From Chitinimonas sp. BJYL2 (GTDB taxonomy: Bacteria > Pseudomonadota > Gammaproteobacteria > Burkholderiales > Chitinimonadaceae), in contig NZ_JANZKW010000002.1 in assembly GCF_027257935.1 (NCBI RefSeq), positions 310,001-374,000 on the forward strand: a stretch of DNA of 64,000 bases. Reading direction: 5' to 3'. The position numbers and the translations under genes were made by a program. Every line of letters starts with the position of its first letter. Positions within the stretch are counted from its first letter, which is position 1. This document shows positions 17,995 to 26,659 of the stretch, one piece after another. The notes beneath the pieces are model-generated. The model was given only the letters and a program-made list of their open reading frames with translations. It searched no databases and was not told the DNA's origin.

Positions 17995-19230
17995 ATGCAC
18001 GCACGCACCCTGCTGGCCACGTTTGTCGCTTGCCTGAGCACCCAGGTGCTGGCCATGACGCCCTCTGAGCAGATCATGGAGCAGTTCATCGACGCCAAGG
18101 ATGGCGACACGATCACCCTGCCCGCCGGCAAGTTCGAGTTCACCCAGACGCTGTCGGTTTCGGCCAACAACCTGACGATCCGCGGCGCGGGCATGGACAA
18201 GACCATCCTCTCGTTCAAGGGCCAGAACACCGGCAACGGCATTGACGCCACAGGCAAGAAGATCACCTTTGAAGACTTTGCCATCATCGACAGCAAGGCC
18301 GATGGCCTCAAGGTGCAGAACTGCGAAGACCTGACGATCCGCCGCCTCTCGGTTGACTGGACAGGCCCGGTCAAGGAAAGCAACGGCGGCTACGGCCTCT
18401 ATCCGGTGGCGTGCAAGCGACTGCTGATCGAGCACAACTTTGTGCGTGGCGCATCGGATTCGGGCCTGTATGTGGGCCAGTCGGAAGACATCATCGTCCG
18501 CCGCAACACGGTCACGGAAAACGTGGCCGGGATCGAGATCGAAAATTCGCTGCGCGCCGATGTGTACGAGAACGATGCCTATAACAACACCGGCGGCATC
18601 CTCGTGTTCTCGATGCCCGATCTGCCCGTCATCCGCAACGGCGCCGGCACGCGCGTGTTCCGCAATGTGATCCGCGACAACAACACGCCCAACTTTGCCG
18701 GCAAGGGCAATATCGTCGGCTTGGTGCCGGCCGGTACAGGGGTGATGATCCTGGCCAACCGCGATGTGGAAATCTTCGAGAACGCCATCGTCAACAATCA
18801 GAGCGCCAGCGTGATCGTGACCAGCTTTTATGCATCGGAGCGCCCGATCAAAGACCCGAACTACGAGGCCCATGCTCGCAATACCTACATCTACAACAAT
18901 GTGATGAAGAACAGTGGCTATGCGCCAGCCGGCATGCTCAAGGACATCCAGTCCGGCATGGGGCTGGCCGGGGTCAAGCTCGAACGCATGCCACATGTGG
19001 TGCACGACGGCATTCTGGCCGGCAAGATCGGCAATATTGGCGAGCTCAAGCTGTGCATCAAGAACAACGCCATGAGCGAACCGAACCAGGCCTTCGTGAA
19101 CACCACGCTGGAGGACGCGGGCTTCTGGTCTGCCCTGTTCCGTCTGTGGAAACCCAAGGCTTACGACGCGATTCCGGCCGAGCATGATTGCACCCTGCCC
19201 GCACTGCCGGCCGTGGCCGCGGTGAGTTGA
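17995..19230 (+). CDS. Secreted parallel beta-helix protein (TIGR03805-like)
   Basis: A 411-residue protein with an N-terminal signal peptide (about 1-19) and a right-handed parallel beta-helix built from repeated strands, for example NLTIRGAGMDKTIL, DLTIRRLSVDW, DIIVRRNTVTEN and DVEIFENAIVNN. It resembles the beta-helix family that is habitually encoded next to an SO2930-type diheme cytochrome, and that partner follows 9 bp downstream. There is no lipobox, so it should be free in the periplasm or secreted. The fold is typical of polysaccharide-active or scaffold proteins, but no catalytic set is evident. Confidence 0.82.
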   Translation: MHARTLLATFVACLSTQVLAMTPSEQIMEQFIDAKDGDTITLPAGKFEFTQTLSVSANNLTIRGAGMDKTILSFKGQNTGNGIDATGKKITFEDFAIIDSKADGLKVQNCEDLTIRRLSVDWTGPVKESNGGYGLYPVACKRLLIEHNFVRGASDSGLYVGQSEDIIVRRNTVTENVAGIEIENSLRADVYENDAYNNTGGILVFSMPDLPVIRNGAGTRVFRNVIRDNNTPNFAGKGNIVGLVPAGTGVMILANRDVEIFENAIVNNQSASVIVTSFYASERPIKDPNYEAHARNTYIYNNVMKNSGYAPAGMLKDIQSGMGLAGVKLERMPHVVHDGILAGKIGNIGELKLCIKNNAMSEPNQAFVNTTLEDAGFWSALFRLWKPKAYDAIPAEHDCTLPALPAVAAVS

Positions 19231-19239
19231 GCCCTTAGC

Positions 19240-20367
19240 ATGCGTTCCACCGTGTACCGCACGCTGGCAAGCGGGCTGCTGGCGGCGCTGCCGCTGTGCA
19301 GTCTGGCTGCCAGCCCGATCCCCGCTACGCTCGATGAATACGGCGTACTCGGCACCGATGGCAAGGTGTTGAGCCTGCGCGGCAACACCATGGTCTACGA
19401 CCTGGCCGCGCCGCTGTTCACTGACCATGCACTCAAGTTCCGCACCCTCACCCTGCCGTCCGGCAGCACGGTCCACTACCGCGGTGACGAGGTACTGGAC
19501 CTGCCCATCGGCACCATCATCAGCAAGACGTTCTACTATGCCCGCGACCCGGCCCGGCCCGGGGGCTGGCTCAAGACCGCCAAATCCGATGGCGGCGAGC
19601 AGATTGATCTGGCACGCCACCGCATGATCGAGACGCGCATCCTGCGTCGCGATTCCGACGGCAGCTGGCAGGCCAATACCTATGTGTGGAACGAGGCGCA
19701 AACGCAGGCCACGCTGCGCCGCATCGGCCAGGATATCGACGCCACGCTGCACGATGCCGCCAGCAAAACCACCAACAATCTACGCTACAGCGTGCCCAAC
19801 GCCCGTCAGTGCCAGACCTGCCACGCGGTCAACGCCACCAACGGGCAAGCCGGCATCCAGCCCATCGGTCCGCGCGTGCGATACATCAATCTGGATTACC
19901 GCTACGACCAAGGCCCGATGAACCAGCTCGCCAAACTGGCTACGCTGGGCAAGATTGATGGCCTGCCCACCAACGCCGCCGATCTGCCCAAGCCCATCGC
20001 CTATGCCGACCCCAAGGCCGGCACGGTGGAGCAACGCGCGCGGGCCTATCTGGAGATCAACTGCGCCCACTGTCACAACGCCATGGGCGATGCGCGCCAA
20101 TCGGGCCTGATGCTGACGCCCGACGCCAAGGGCAGCGCGCTGGGCATCTGCAAACAGCATGTCGCGGCGGGTTCCGGCGGTGCCAACCTGACTTACGACA
20201 TCGTGCCTGGCAAGCCCAACCAGTCGCTGCTCATCAGCCGGATGGAGGCCACGACCGGCCAGGCCATGATGCCACGCGTGGGCCGCAGCCTCGCGGACCA
20301 AGCGGCCATTGAGCTGCTGCGCGCTTGGATAGCCGCGATGCCAGGCGGGTGTGACAACGGACACTAG
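19240..20367 (+). CDS. SO2930-family diheme c-type cytochrome (TIGR03806-like)
   Basis: A 375-residue exported protein with a signal peptide (about 1-24) and two heme c attachment motifs, CQTCH at residues 191-195 and CAHCH at 275-279. The N-terminal 180 residues are beta-rich (YDLAAPLFTDHALKFRTLTLP) and characteristic of this family. It is paired with the beta-helix gene, as is usual for the family, which suggests that the two act together in the periplasm. Electron donor and acceptor are unknown. The ATG at 19240 gives a good signal peptide, although no strong ribosome binding site is seen. Confidence 0.85.
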   Translation: MRSTVYRTLASGLLAALPLCSLAASPIPATLDEYGVLGTDGKVLSLRGNTMVYDLAAPLFTDHALKFRTLTLPSGSTVHYRGDEVLDLPIGTIISKTFYYARDPARPGGWLKTAKSDGGEQIDLARHRMIETRILRRDSDGSWQANTYVWNEAQTQATLRRIGQDIDATLHDAASKTTNNLRYSVPNARQCQTCHAVNATNGQAGIQPIGPRVRYINLDYRYDQGPMNQLAKLATLGKIDGLPTNAADLPKPIAYADPKAGTVEQRARAYLEINCAHCHNAMGDARQSGLMLTPDAKGSALGICKQHVAAGSGGANLTYDIVPGKPNQSLLISRMEATTGQAMMPRVGRSLADQAAIELLRAWIAAMPGGCDNGH

Positions 20368-20516
20368 CCCTACCTCGCACACCGCGGCGAGGTCCCTCAC
20401 GTACACCGTGCGGTATCACACAGACCATCACGCCCGTCTCAGGCATGGTTATCGGCAACCATCACCCGATGGCCTATGCCCGTAATGCAAGGCTCGATAC
20501 GAACAGGTGGCCGACC

Positions 20517-21041
20517 ATGATTGCCAATACGCTCACCCCAACGGCCAGTGCCGAATCTGCGCAAGCCATCGCAGCGGACGCGCCTGCCTTGCCGCTCACG
20601 CCGGTCAGCAGCATTGCGCTGGTTGCCCGCTCGCGTTTGCTGACAGTAGGCATCAACGCGTTCCTGGCCGAGGTATCTGCCATGCTGGCGCGCACCCAGA
20701 TCAGCCTGGTCATTGTCTGTGACGACGCTGGCAAGGCCGTCGGCGTAATCACCGAAACAGTTCTGGTGAGGCAACTAGGCTTCGGGCAGGCAGACGTGTT
20801 CTCCACCCGCGCAGGCGACGTAATGACACACACATTCACCACCTGCCGACCGGAGGATTCATTACCCGAGGTGCTGGCGATGATGCACGAGCGCGGACTG
20901 ATTCATGTCCCGGTTCTGGATGCGGACCATCACCCCGTGGGCGTCATCAATGCCCGCGACGGCTTGCGTGCACTGCTGGCCATGGGCAATCAGGAAGAGG
21001 CGCTGCTGCGCAACTATGTCATGGGCGTGGGTTACCAATAA
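20517..21041 (+). CDS. CBS domain-containing protein
   Basis: A 174-residue protein with a tandem CBS pair (about residues 45-105 and 108-165), containing the typical VIVCDDAGKAVGVITE and HVPVLDADHHPVGVINARDGL strands. CBS pairs bind adenosyl ligands and usually sense energy state. There is no attached enzymatic domain. The start at 20517 is preferred because AGGTGG lies six bases upstream; in-frame ATGs at 20445 and 20469 are alternatives. It converges with the FKBP gene 24 bp away. Confidence 0.85.
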   Translation: MIANTLTPTASAESAQAIAADAPALPLTPVSSIALVARSRLLTVGINAFLAEVSAMLARTQISLVIVCDDAGKAVGVITETVLVRQLGFGQADVFSTRAGDVMTHTFTTCRPEDSLPEVLAMMHERGLIHVPVLDADHHPVGVINARDGLRALLAMGNQEEALLRNYVMGVGYQ

Positions 21042-21065
21042 TTCGCCGCACAGACCGGCCTGCGA

Positions 21066-21407
21066 TCAATCGTCGCGCGTCAGCACTTCCAGCAGCTCGA
21101 TGTCGAACGTGAGATCGGCGTTGGGTTTGATATGCGCGCCCACGGCGCGCTCACCATAAGCAAGATGCGCCGGAACAATCAGCTTGCGCTTGCCGCCTAC
21201 CTGCATCCCCATCAAGCCGATATCCCAACCCTTGATCACTCGCCCGGTGCCGATCACGCACTGAAACGGTTTGCCACGCTGATGCGAGGAGTCGAACACC
21301 GTGCCATCGTCAAGCCAGCCGGTGTAATGGGTAGTGATCAGGGCACCTTTGACCACAGCTTTGCCGCTGCCGGGCTGGAGGTCGATGATTTGCAGTTCGG
21401 TACTCAT
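21066..21407 (-). CDS. FKBP-type peptidyl-prolyl isomerase
   Basis: A 113-residue single-domain FKBP. The fold's signature segments are present: VKGALITTHYTGWLDDGTVFDSS, GRVIKGWDIGLMGMQVGGKRKL and PAHLAYGERAVG, ending in FDIELLEVL. It catalyses cis-trans isomerisation of prolyl bonds. With no signal peptide it should be cytoplasmic. The start at MSTELQ (21407) matches small cytoplasmic FKBPs; a longer frame reaches 21455. Confidence 0.93.
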   Translation of the reverse strand: MSTELQIIDLQPGSGKAVVKGALITTHYTGWLDDGTVFDSSHQRGKPFQCVIGTGRVIKGWDIGLMGMQVGGKRKLIVPAHLAYGERAVGAHIKPNADLTFDIELLEVLTRDD

Positions 21408-21631
21408 GGCATGCTCGCAAAGAAATGGCGGCGATTTGAGCGGATAGCCTGTCAACGCCCGGGCAAGCAGTTTGCCAAGGCGTATCTCAATCGGCTTCCG
21501 GTCGGGGACAAATTATGAAAGTTCGGTAACGTACAGATCAATGCAGCGCAGGCGCCCAAAGTGCACCTATCCCCCGGACCGTGCGCGTTTGCAAGGTCTA
21601 GCCTTTGATGGAGTGCAACCTAGAGCCAGAC

Positions 21632-21814
21632 ATGAATCCTACCCCACTGACGCCCCACAAGCCTGCCAGCACGGTATCGCAAAGCAGTCACTTTCAGCCG
21701 GCAACGCTTTACCGTCCTCCCAGCAAGCGACGCTCGCAATGGCTGATTGCATCGGGCCTGATCCTGCTGGTCGTGATTGTCGTACTGTTCATGCAGGGCA
21801 GCGGACTGGTCTGA
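21632..21814 (+). CDS. Small single-pass membrane protein (hypothetical)
   Basis: A 60-residue open frame with one strong transmembrane helix near the C-terminus (WLIASGLILLVVIVVLFMQG, about residues 37-56) after a polar, Pro/Ser/Thr-rich N-terminal half ending in a positive cluster (SKRRSQ), giving an N-in topology. The frame extends upstream to 21605. I recognise no family. The hydrophobic segment argues for a real gene, and a terminator at 21899 could serve it. Function unknown. Confidence 0.45.
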   Translation: MNPTPLTPHKPASTVSQSSHFQPATLYRPPSKRRSQWLIASGLILLVVIVVLFMQGSGLV

Positions 21815-21898
21815 GTAAGCTGACGCCTTCTCATGCGGCACGGATGTTTGCAGAAACGGCGGGCCGCAAGGTGACCAGTTGATAGGCACATACTCTCA

Positions 21899-21933
21899 AA
21901 AAAAAGCCCGCGACATCATCGCGGGCTTTTTTT
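21899..21933. terminator. Bidirectional terminator downstream of porin
   Basis: Stem GCCCGCGA/TCGCGGGC with a 5-nt loop, flanked by a run of A on one side and T on the other. It lies 46 bp past the leftward porin gene and 85 bp past the rightward small membrane protein gene, and fits both directions. Confidence 0.9.
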
Positions 21934-21978
21934 CACCGCCTTGCCAGCGGGTCAACCGGCAAGGGGTGAGAGACTTGC

Positions 21979-23400
21979 TCAGAAGCGGTGATCCAGGCCC
22001 AGCACATAGTACTTGGCCATGGACGCGCCTTCGATCTTGGCAGCGACGACTTCGTACTGGATACGAGTGCGCTTGGTGAAGCGATACTCGCCACCGATCG
22101 AGTACTTGTCTTCGCTATCCTGCACTTCCCAGTCGCCGAACTTGCTGCGACCGTTGTTGCGGTAGCCCACGTAGAAGCCAATGTTGTCGATCAGCGTGGC
22201 GTAATTTACCGACCAGTTGTTGCGGGTCAGATCAGGCAGGCCGGTTTGTTGTCGATTCACATGGCCGGCCATCACTGCAATCATGCCGACCGGCGTGATG
22301 TACGACGTGCCCAAAAGCGTGTGCGTGGTGCGGTTCTCGGCGGCCAGTGCGGTCAGCTCGCAGCGATTTTTGCAGGCGGCATCAAACGCAACCTTGCTCA
22401 GGGCATTGGCCGTTGCTGCGCCCACAACAGGGGTCAGGCCTGCAGCCAGACCTGCTGTACCGGCATTCTTGGCGCCAATCAGGATGCCATTAACGGCGGC
22501 CTGCGTGCTGTAGGGATCCACCACTTGGTTGCGGTTCTGCTCAACGCCCAGATCAATGCTGAACTGGCCAATGGCTGGCTTGCTGGTCGAGTAGCCGATA
22601 CGGGCGGAAAGACGGCTACCGGCATCCTGGGTAGCAGTCTTGTTCTCACCCACAGCCACCAGACCCGAGAAACGCAGGCCATCCCAATCGCCGTAGTCAT
22701 ATCGCACAGCGTTATCGGCATAGATGTTCGGCTCGATGTTACGGGCCAGAGCAGGAATCTGCGCGGCATCGAGGCCCGCGTTGATCTGACCGACAGCACC
22801 GCGAATGCCGGCGCTCAGCGCACCACTCAGTGGGGGTGGGAGCGGGCCAGCGGCTGCCAACGCGGCCGTGACGGCGGCATCGGCATCCAGACGCTGGTTC
22901 TTGGGCAGGAGGGTGTTTTCCACCCACGCCGACAAGCCCGAGGCCAGGCCCAACGAGTTGTCATACTGTTCGTTGATATCGCGAATCGTCGTGAAACCGC
23001 GGCCAAACTTCATGGAACCCCACGAGCCGCGCAGGCCCACCCAGGCTTCACGGTTGCCGAAGGCATTGCGCGGCTTGGCCTGCGGGCCGCAATCGGCCAC
23101 GATGCGCGAGCTGGGTTGCTCGTCCAGACATACCAGCGTCGATACCTCGAAAAAGGCTTTCAGGTCCGGGTTGATGGTTTCCTGACCACTGAGGTCAATA
23201 CGGGAACCCGCCGACTCGATATAGGTTGAACGCGGCGAGACGCCTTCCAGTTCGACGCTGGCAATGCCGACGCGCATGCGGCCAGACAGAACCACGCCAT
23301 CGTCGGCGGCCTGCGCAGCAGCCGAAGCCAGTGCCGAGGCCACGGCAAGTGCGCACAGGCTATAGCGCGCGGCACGGCGTGCAGTGTGTTGCTGATTCAT
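21979..23400 (-). CDS. Gram-negative outer membrane porin
   Basis: A 473-residue outer membrane protein. A signal peptide (about 1-31, ending AAAQA) precedes a barrel of alternating strands, with the general diffusion porin segments GSRIDLSGQE, NREAWVGLRGSWGSMKFGR and a C-terminal strand ending YVLGLDHRF, whose last Phe is the BamA recognition residue. It resembles the trimeric porins of betaproteobacteria (Porin_4). A long alanine-rich insertion (about 150-210) and two disulfide-like Cys pairs are unusual additions. The start at 23400 is set by the signal peptide and a GAGGGGA ribosome binding site; the frame is open a further 41 codons upstream. Confidence 0.9.
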   Translation of the reverse strand: MNQQHTARRAARYSLCALAVASALASAAAQAADDGVVLSGRMRVGIASVELEGVSPRSTYIESAGSRIDLSGQETINPDLKAFFEVSTLVCLDEQPSSRIVADCGPQAKPRNAFGNREAWVGLRGSWGSMKFGRGFTTIRDINEQYDNSLGLASGLSAWVENTLLPKNQRLDADAAVTAALAAAGPLPPPLSGALSAGIRGAVGQINAGLDAAQIPALARNIEPNIYADNAVRYDYGDWDGLRFSGLVAVGENKTATQDAGSRLSARIGYSTSKPAIGQFSIDLGVEQNRNQVVDPYSTQAAVNGILIGAKNAGTAGLAAGLTPVVGAATANALSKVAFDAACKNRCELTALAAENRTTHTLLGTSYITPVGMIAVMAGHVNRQQTGLPDLTRNNWSVNYATLIDNIGFYVGYRNNGRSKFGDWEVQDSEDKYSIGGEYRFTKRTRIQYEVVAAKIEGASMAKYYVLGLDHRF

Positions 23401-23598
23401 TTGGAGTCCCCTCTTATATTTTCGGGCAGCGCGAAGGCCCCCTCCCTTGGTTGACGCGAAGGTTAACTGCACCCAGCGTGAACGCATCAGAGCATAAACC
23501 TGTACTGATGTGCAATTTACCAAGCATGCGCCCGCATTGCTGTTGTATAAACGATCCGCTGCCGTGTTGCGCAGCGCTTGGCATTAGAATGCTGCCCC

Positions 23599-24297
23599 AT
23601 GACCGATACCCTCACGCCCCCTGCCCGACCTGCCGGCCGCAAGCTACAGCGGCGTGGCGAGGAATCCCGGCGCAAGATTCTTGATGCAACCCTGGTGCTG
23701 ATCGCCAAGCGTGGCCTGCACGGTGTCACACACCGCGCGATTGCAGCCGAAGCCGAAGTGCCGCTATCGCTCACCACCTACTTCTTCTCTGGTCTGAGTG
23801 ATCTGATTGCCCAGACCTTTGATCACTTTGTTGCCGTTGCCGCCAACGACAACATGGAGATCCTTCACCGGCTGGCGATGTTTCTCGATGGTTTCCCCGC
23901 CGAGGACCTGCTGCAGAATCCTGCAATCCGTCTGCAAGTTCGCAATGTGGTGGCTTCGCAACTGGCGAACTTCATTCGCGAGCAAGCATCCGTCAACTCA
24001 GTGGGGCTGGCGGTAGAACTCAACTTCCTCTCCCTCTATCGGCTAGAAGCCCCGATTCGCGCCAAAGTCATGGCCTACCGAGGCTCACTGGTGGCCGGCA
24101 TTGCCGAACTAGCCAGACGCATGGGCTCATCACAGCCCGAGACTGACGCATCGCTGGTACTGGCGGTGATACACCGCTTGCAGTTTGAGTGCATGAATCT
24201 GCCGCCCCCATGGCCGGAGACGCTGCTCGAAGCCGAAATCGGCCGCATGCTGACACTGGTACTACGTCTGCCTGACGCTGCTCCTCTCCATGTTTGA
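23599..24297 (+). CDS. TetR family transcriptional regulator
   Basis: A 232-residue regulator: helix-turn-helix at about residues 22-68 (SRRKILDATLVLIAKRGLHGVTHRAIAAEAEVP) and an all-helical ligand-binding domain. Eight of its bases overlap the start of the TauE/SafE gene, so the two are translated together and the regulator probably controls that exporter. It is divergent from the porin gene across a 198-bp gap, which may hold operators for both. The start at 23599 is favoured; seven codons are open upstream. Confidence 0.85.
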   Translation: MTDTLTPPARPAGRKLQRRGEESRRKILDATLVLIAKRGLHGVTHRAIAAEAEVPLSLTTYFFSGLSDLIAQTFDHFVAVAANDNMEILHRLAMFLDGFPAEDLLQNPAIRLQVRNVVASQLANFIREQASVNSVGLAVELNFLSLYRLEAPIRAKVMAYRGSLVAGIAELARRMGSSQPETDASLVLAVIHRLQFECMNLPPPWPETLLEAEIGRMLTLVLRLPDAAPLHV

Positions 24298-25057
24298 CCT
24301 GCTCACGCTGGTCATACTGGCATTTGCTGCCGGCCTGATCGACGCCGCCGTTGGCGGTGGCGGACTGGTGCAAGTACCGGGACTATTTGCCACGCTGCCC
24401 CAGCACACCCCGGCCACCCTCTTCGGCACCAACAAGTTCAGCTCGGTTTTCGGCACCAGCGTGGCGGCTTGGCGCTACGCCAGAAAAATCGACATTGCCT
24501 GGCGGCTGGTGATCCCCGCTGCCCTCACTGCCTTTGCGTTCTCCTTCGTGGGGGCCATGGCTGTCAGCCAGATTCCCAAGGAGTGGATGCGCCCGTTGGT
24601 GCTGGCACTGCTGTTGTTCATGCTGGCCTACACGCTTTACAAGAAGGACTTTGGCGCACTGCACCGACCCGCGCACATCGGTCGACGTGAGCTGTTGGTA
24701 GCGCTGGCGATCGGTGGTGCCATCGGCTTTTACGATGGCCTTTTCGGACCAGGCACAGGCAGTTTCCTGATCTTCTTGTTCATCCGCTTCTTCGGTTTCG
24801 ACTTTTTGCGCGCCTCTAGCGCCGCCAAGATCGTCAACATTGCTACCAACCTGGCGGCGCTCGCGTTTTTCATACCCAGCGGTAATGTGCTTTACCACTT
24901 TGCCATTCCCATGGCGGCGGCGAATATTGCGGGGGCCACGCTCGGGGCCCGCATTGCCATGAAAGGCGGCGCGAGTCTTGTACGCCAGCTGTTTATCGGC
25001 CTCGTCACGGCACTCATTGCCAAGCTGGCTTACGACACCGTCTCGCCCTGGCTGTAA
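24290..25057 (+). CDS. TauE/SafE (TSUP) family anion exporter
   Basis: A 255-residue membrane protein with the family's two-fold repeat. The opening contains the conserved GLIDAAVGGGGLVQVPGL segment, and the second half begins with the GGAIGFYDGLFGPGTGSFL signature. About eight transmembrane segments are present. TSUP proteins move sulfite, sulfonates or other organic anions; the substrate here is unknown. Its ATG lies inside the end of the TetR gene (ATGTTTGA). Confidence 0.9.
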   Translation: MFDLLTLVILAFAAGLIDAAVGGGGLVQVPGLFATLPQHTPATLFGTNKFSSVFGTSVAAWRYARKIDIAWRLVIPAALTAFAFSFVGAMAVSQIPKEWMRPLVLALLLFMLAYTLYKKDFGALHRPAHIGRRELLVALAIGGAIGFYDGLFGPGTGSFLIFLFIRFFGFDFLRASSAAKIVNIATNLAALAFFIPSGNVLYHFAIPMAAANIAGATLGARIAMKGGASLVRQLFIGLVTALIAKLAYDTVSPWL

Positions 25058-25110
25058 GCAACCGTTTATCGCCAACCCTCTGTTTCAACTAAGAATACTC
25101 ATTCACCCCC

Positions 25111-25197
25111 TTGACTAATGACCACCGGTCATTATTAAATCCACCCTCAAATGACCATCGGTCATTTTATTTCAAACAGAAAATGACCAGCGGTCAC
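25111..25197 (+). promoter_or_regulatory. Promoter with three phased palindromic operators
   Basis: A sigma-70-like promoter (TTGACT 25111-25116, 16-bp spacer, TATTAA 25133-25138) has a palindrome filling its spacer. Three copies of ATGACC-NNC-GGTCAY are present: 25118-25132, 25151-25165 and 25183-25197. Their centres are about 33 and 32 bp apart, close to three helical turns, so they lie on the same DNA face. The SDR start codon is at 25221. The TetR protein encoded as the third gene of this operon (26656-27303) is the likely binder, giving autorepression. Confidence 0.8.
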
Positions 25198-25220
25198 TTA
25201 ACCAATAAGGAATCTGCATC

Positions 25221-26006
25221 ATGAAAGACCTTCAAGGCAAATGGGCACTGGTAACCGGTGCATCAAGCGGTTTCGGGGTGGACTTTGCAACGGCGCTGGC
25301 CGAGCGCGGTGCGAATCTTGTTCTGGCAGCCCGGCGGCTTGAACCCATGCAAGCGCTAGCCAGCGAATTGGCAAAGGCGCATGGCATCCGCGTCATGGTG
25401 GAGGGAATCGATCTAAGCAACGCCGGCGCGGCCACCGCACTCAAGACCCGTCTTGATGGTGCAGGTATTGGTGTTGATATCCTCATCAACAATGCGGGCT
25501 ACGGCGTATATGGCAGCTTTCTGGATCAGCCCCTCGCCAAGACCATGGATATGCTTCAACTCAATATGCTCGCCCTGACCGAACTGACACATGTCTTTGC
25601 CAGTGACATGGTCAAGCGCGGCGGTGGCCATGTGCTGCTGGTCGCCAGCATCGGTGGCTACCAGGCAACCCCTACCTACGCCGCCTACTCGGCCAGCAAG
25701 GCATACGTGCTGCTGTTCGGCGAAGCCCTTAACGCCGAACTCGCGTCGCATAATGTCAAAGTTTCGGTCCTCTCCCCCGGTATCACGGCCACCAACTTCC
25801 TGGCCGTCTCGGGTCAACGCGCCACGCCTTACCAGAAACTGGTGATGATGCAATCGCGCCCCGTGGTCGATATCGGTCTGGCCGCCATGTTCAAGGGCAT
25901 ACCCAGTGTCGTGCCCGGTGTAGCCAACAAACTGACGATTTTTGGTAACCGTTTTGCACCGCGTCGCTTGCAGAGCCGCGTCGCTCATCAACTGATGAAG
26001 AACTGA
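25221..26006 (+). CDS. Short-chain dehydrogenase/reductase
   Basis: A 261-residue classical SDR. The nucleotide-binding motif TGASSGFG is at residues 12-19, NNAG at 90-93, and the catalytic set Ser143, Tyr156 and Lys160 (YSASK) is intact. The sequence looks NADP-type (AARR at 37-40). ATAAGGA precedes the ATG. It is the first gene of a three-gene operon controlled by the triple operator. SDRs of this type, paired with a TetR regulator, often act on acyl or aromatic carbonyls, but the substrate cannot be read from sequence. Confidence 0.9.
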   Translation: MKDLQGKWALVTGASSGFGVDFATALAERGANLVLAARRLEPMQALASELAKAHGIRVMVEGIDLSNAGAATALKTRLDGAGIGVDILINNAGYGVYGSFLDQPLAKTMDMLQLNMLALTELTHVFASDMVKRGGGHVLLVASIGGYQATPTYAAYSASKAYVLLFGEALNAELASHNVKVSVLSPGITATNFLAVSGQRATPYQKLVMMQSRPVVDIGLAAMFKGIPSVVPGVANKLTIFGNRFAPRRLQSRVAHQLMKN

Positions 26007-26014
26007 GAACCGCC

Positions 26015-26659
26015 ATGAAGCGCTTGCTGATTCTGGGTGCCACCGGCCTCGTCGGTGGCCAGCTACTGCAACAGGCACTGGTCGATCCACGCATTGATTC
26101 GGTGACTGCGCCCACACGCCGCCCCTTGCCGGGCCACCCCAAGCTGCGCAACCCGGTGGTGGATTACGCCGAGCTGCCTGCCGAGGCTGACTGGTGGAAT
26201 GCAGATGCTGTTGCCTGTGCCTTGGGCACCACACTCAATCAAGCTGGCTCACAAGCAGCATTCCGGACAGTGGACCACCACTATGTGCTGGCCGCAGCAA
26301 CCCTGGCGCATCAAGCGGGTACGCCGGCATTTGTGCTCAACTCATCCCTCGGCGCGTCGCTCGATGCGGGTTCGTTCTACTTGCGCGTCAAGGGCGAGAT
26401 CGAACGCGATCTGGCTGCACTCGGCTTTGCCTCGCTCACCATCGTGCGCCCCTCTCTGCTTGATGGCGGACCACGCCCGGACTCGCGCCCGGCCGAATCC
26501 CTTGCACTGGCGCTATCCAGAATGCTCGGCCCCTTGGTGCCACGATCCATCCGGCCCGTTACAACAGAGCGCGTGGCGGCATGTATGCTGCGCGCCGTGC
26601 ATCAGCCAGCGGCTGGCATTACCCTCATCGAATCCCGCGACATACACGACACACCATGA
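26015..26659 (+). CDS. NAD(P)-binding Rossmann oxidoreductase-like protein
   Basis: A 214-residue atypical SDR/NmrA-like protein. It begins with the GATGLVGGQLL dinucleotide-binding motif (residues 8-18) and contains the ACALGTT and FVLNSSLGAS segments and an FYLRVKGEIE stretch characteristic of the YwnB/HTATIP2-like group. It starts 8 bp after the SDR stop and overlaps the TetR gene by 4 bp (ATGA). Whether it is an enzyme or a redox-sensing regulator is unclear. Confidence 0.82.
   Translation: MKRLLILGATGLVGGQLLQQALVDPRIDSVTAPTRRPLPGHPKLRNPVVDYAELPAEADWWNADAVACALGTTLNQAGSQAAFRTVDHHYVLAAATLAHQAGTPAFVLNSSLGASLDAGSFYLRVKGEIERDLAALGFASLTIVRPSLLDGGPRPDSRPAESLALALSRMLGPLVPRSIRPVTTERVAACMLRAVHQPAAGITLIESRDIHDTP

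Noticed and set aside
17974-19752. 592-codon open frame on the minus strand
   Set aside because: It is antisense to the beta-helix and cytochrome genes, whose signal peptides, heme motifs and repeats are clear. Long antisense frames are expected at this GC content; it has no motif or ribosome binding site.
21988-23229. 413-codon open frame on the plus strand opposite the porin
   Set aside because: Shadow of the porin gene; composition is Ala/Gly/His-rich without domain features.
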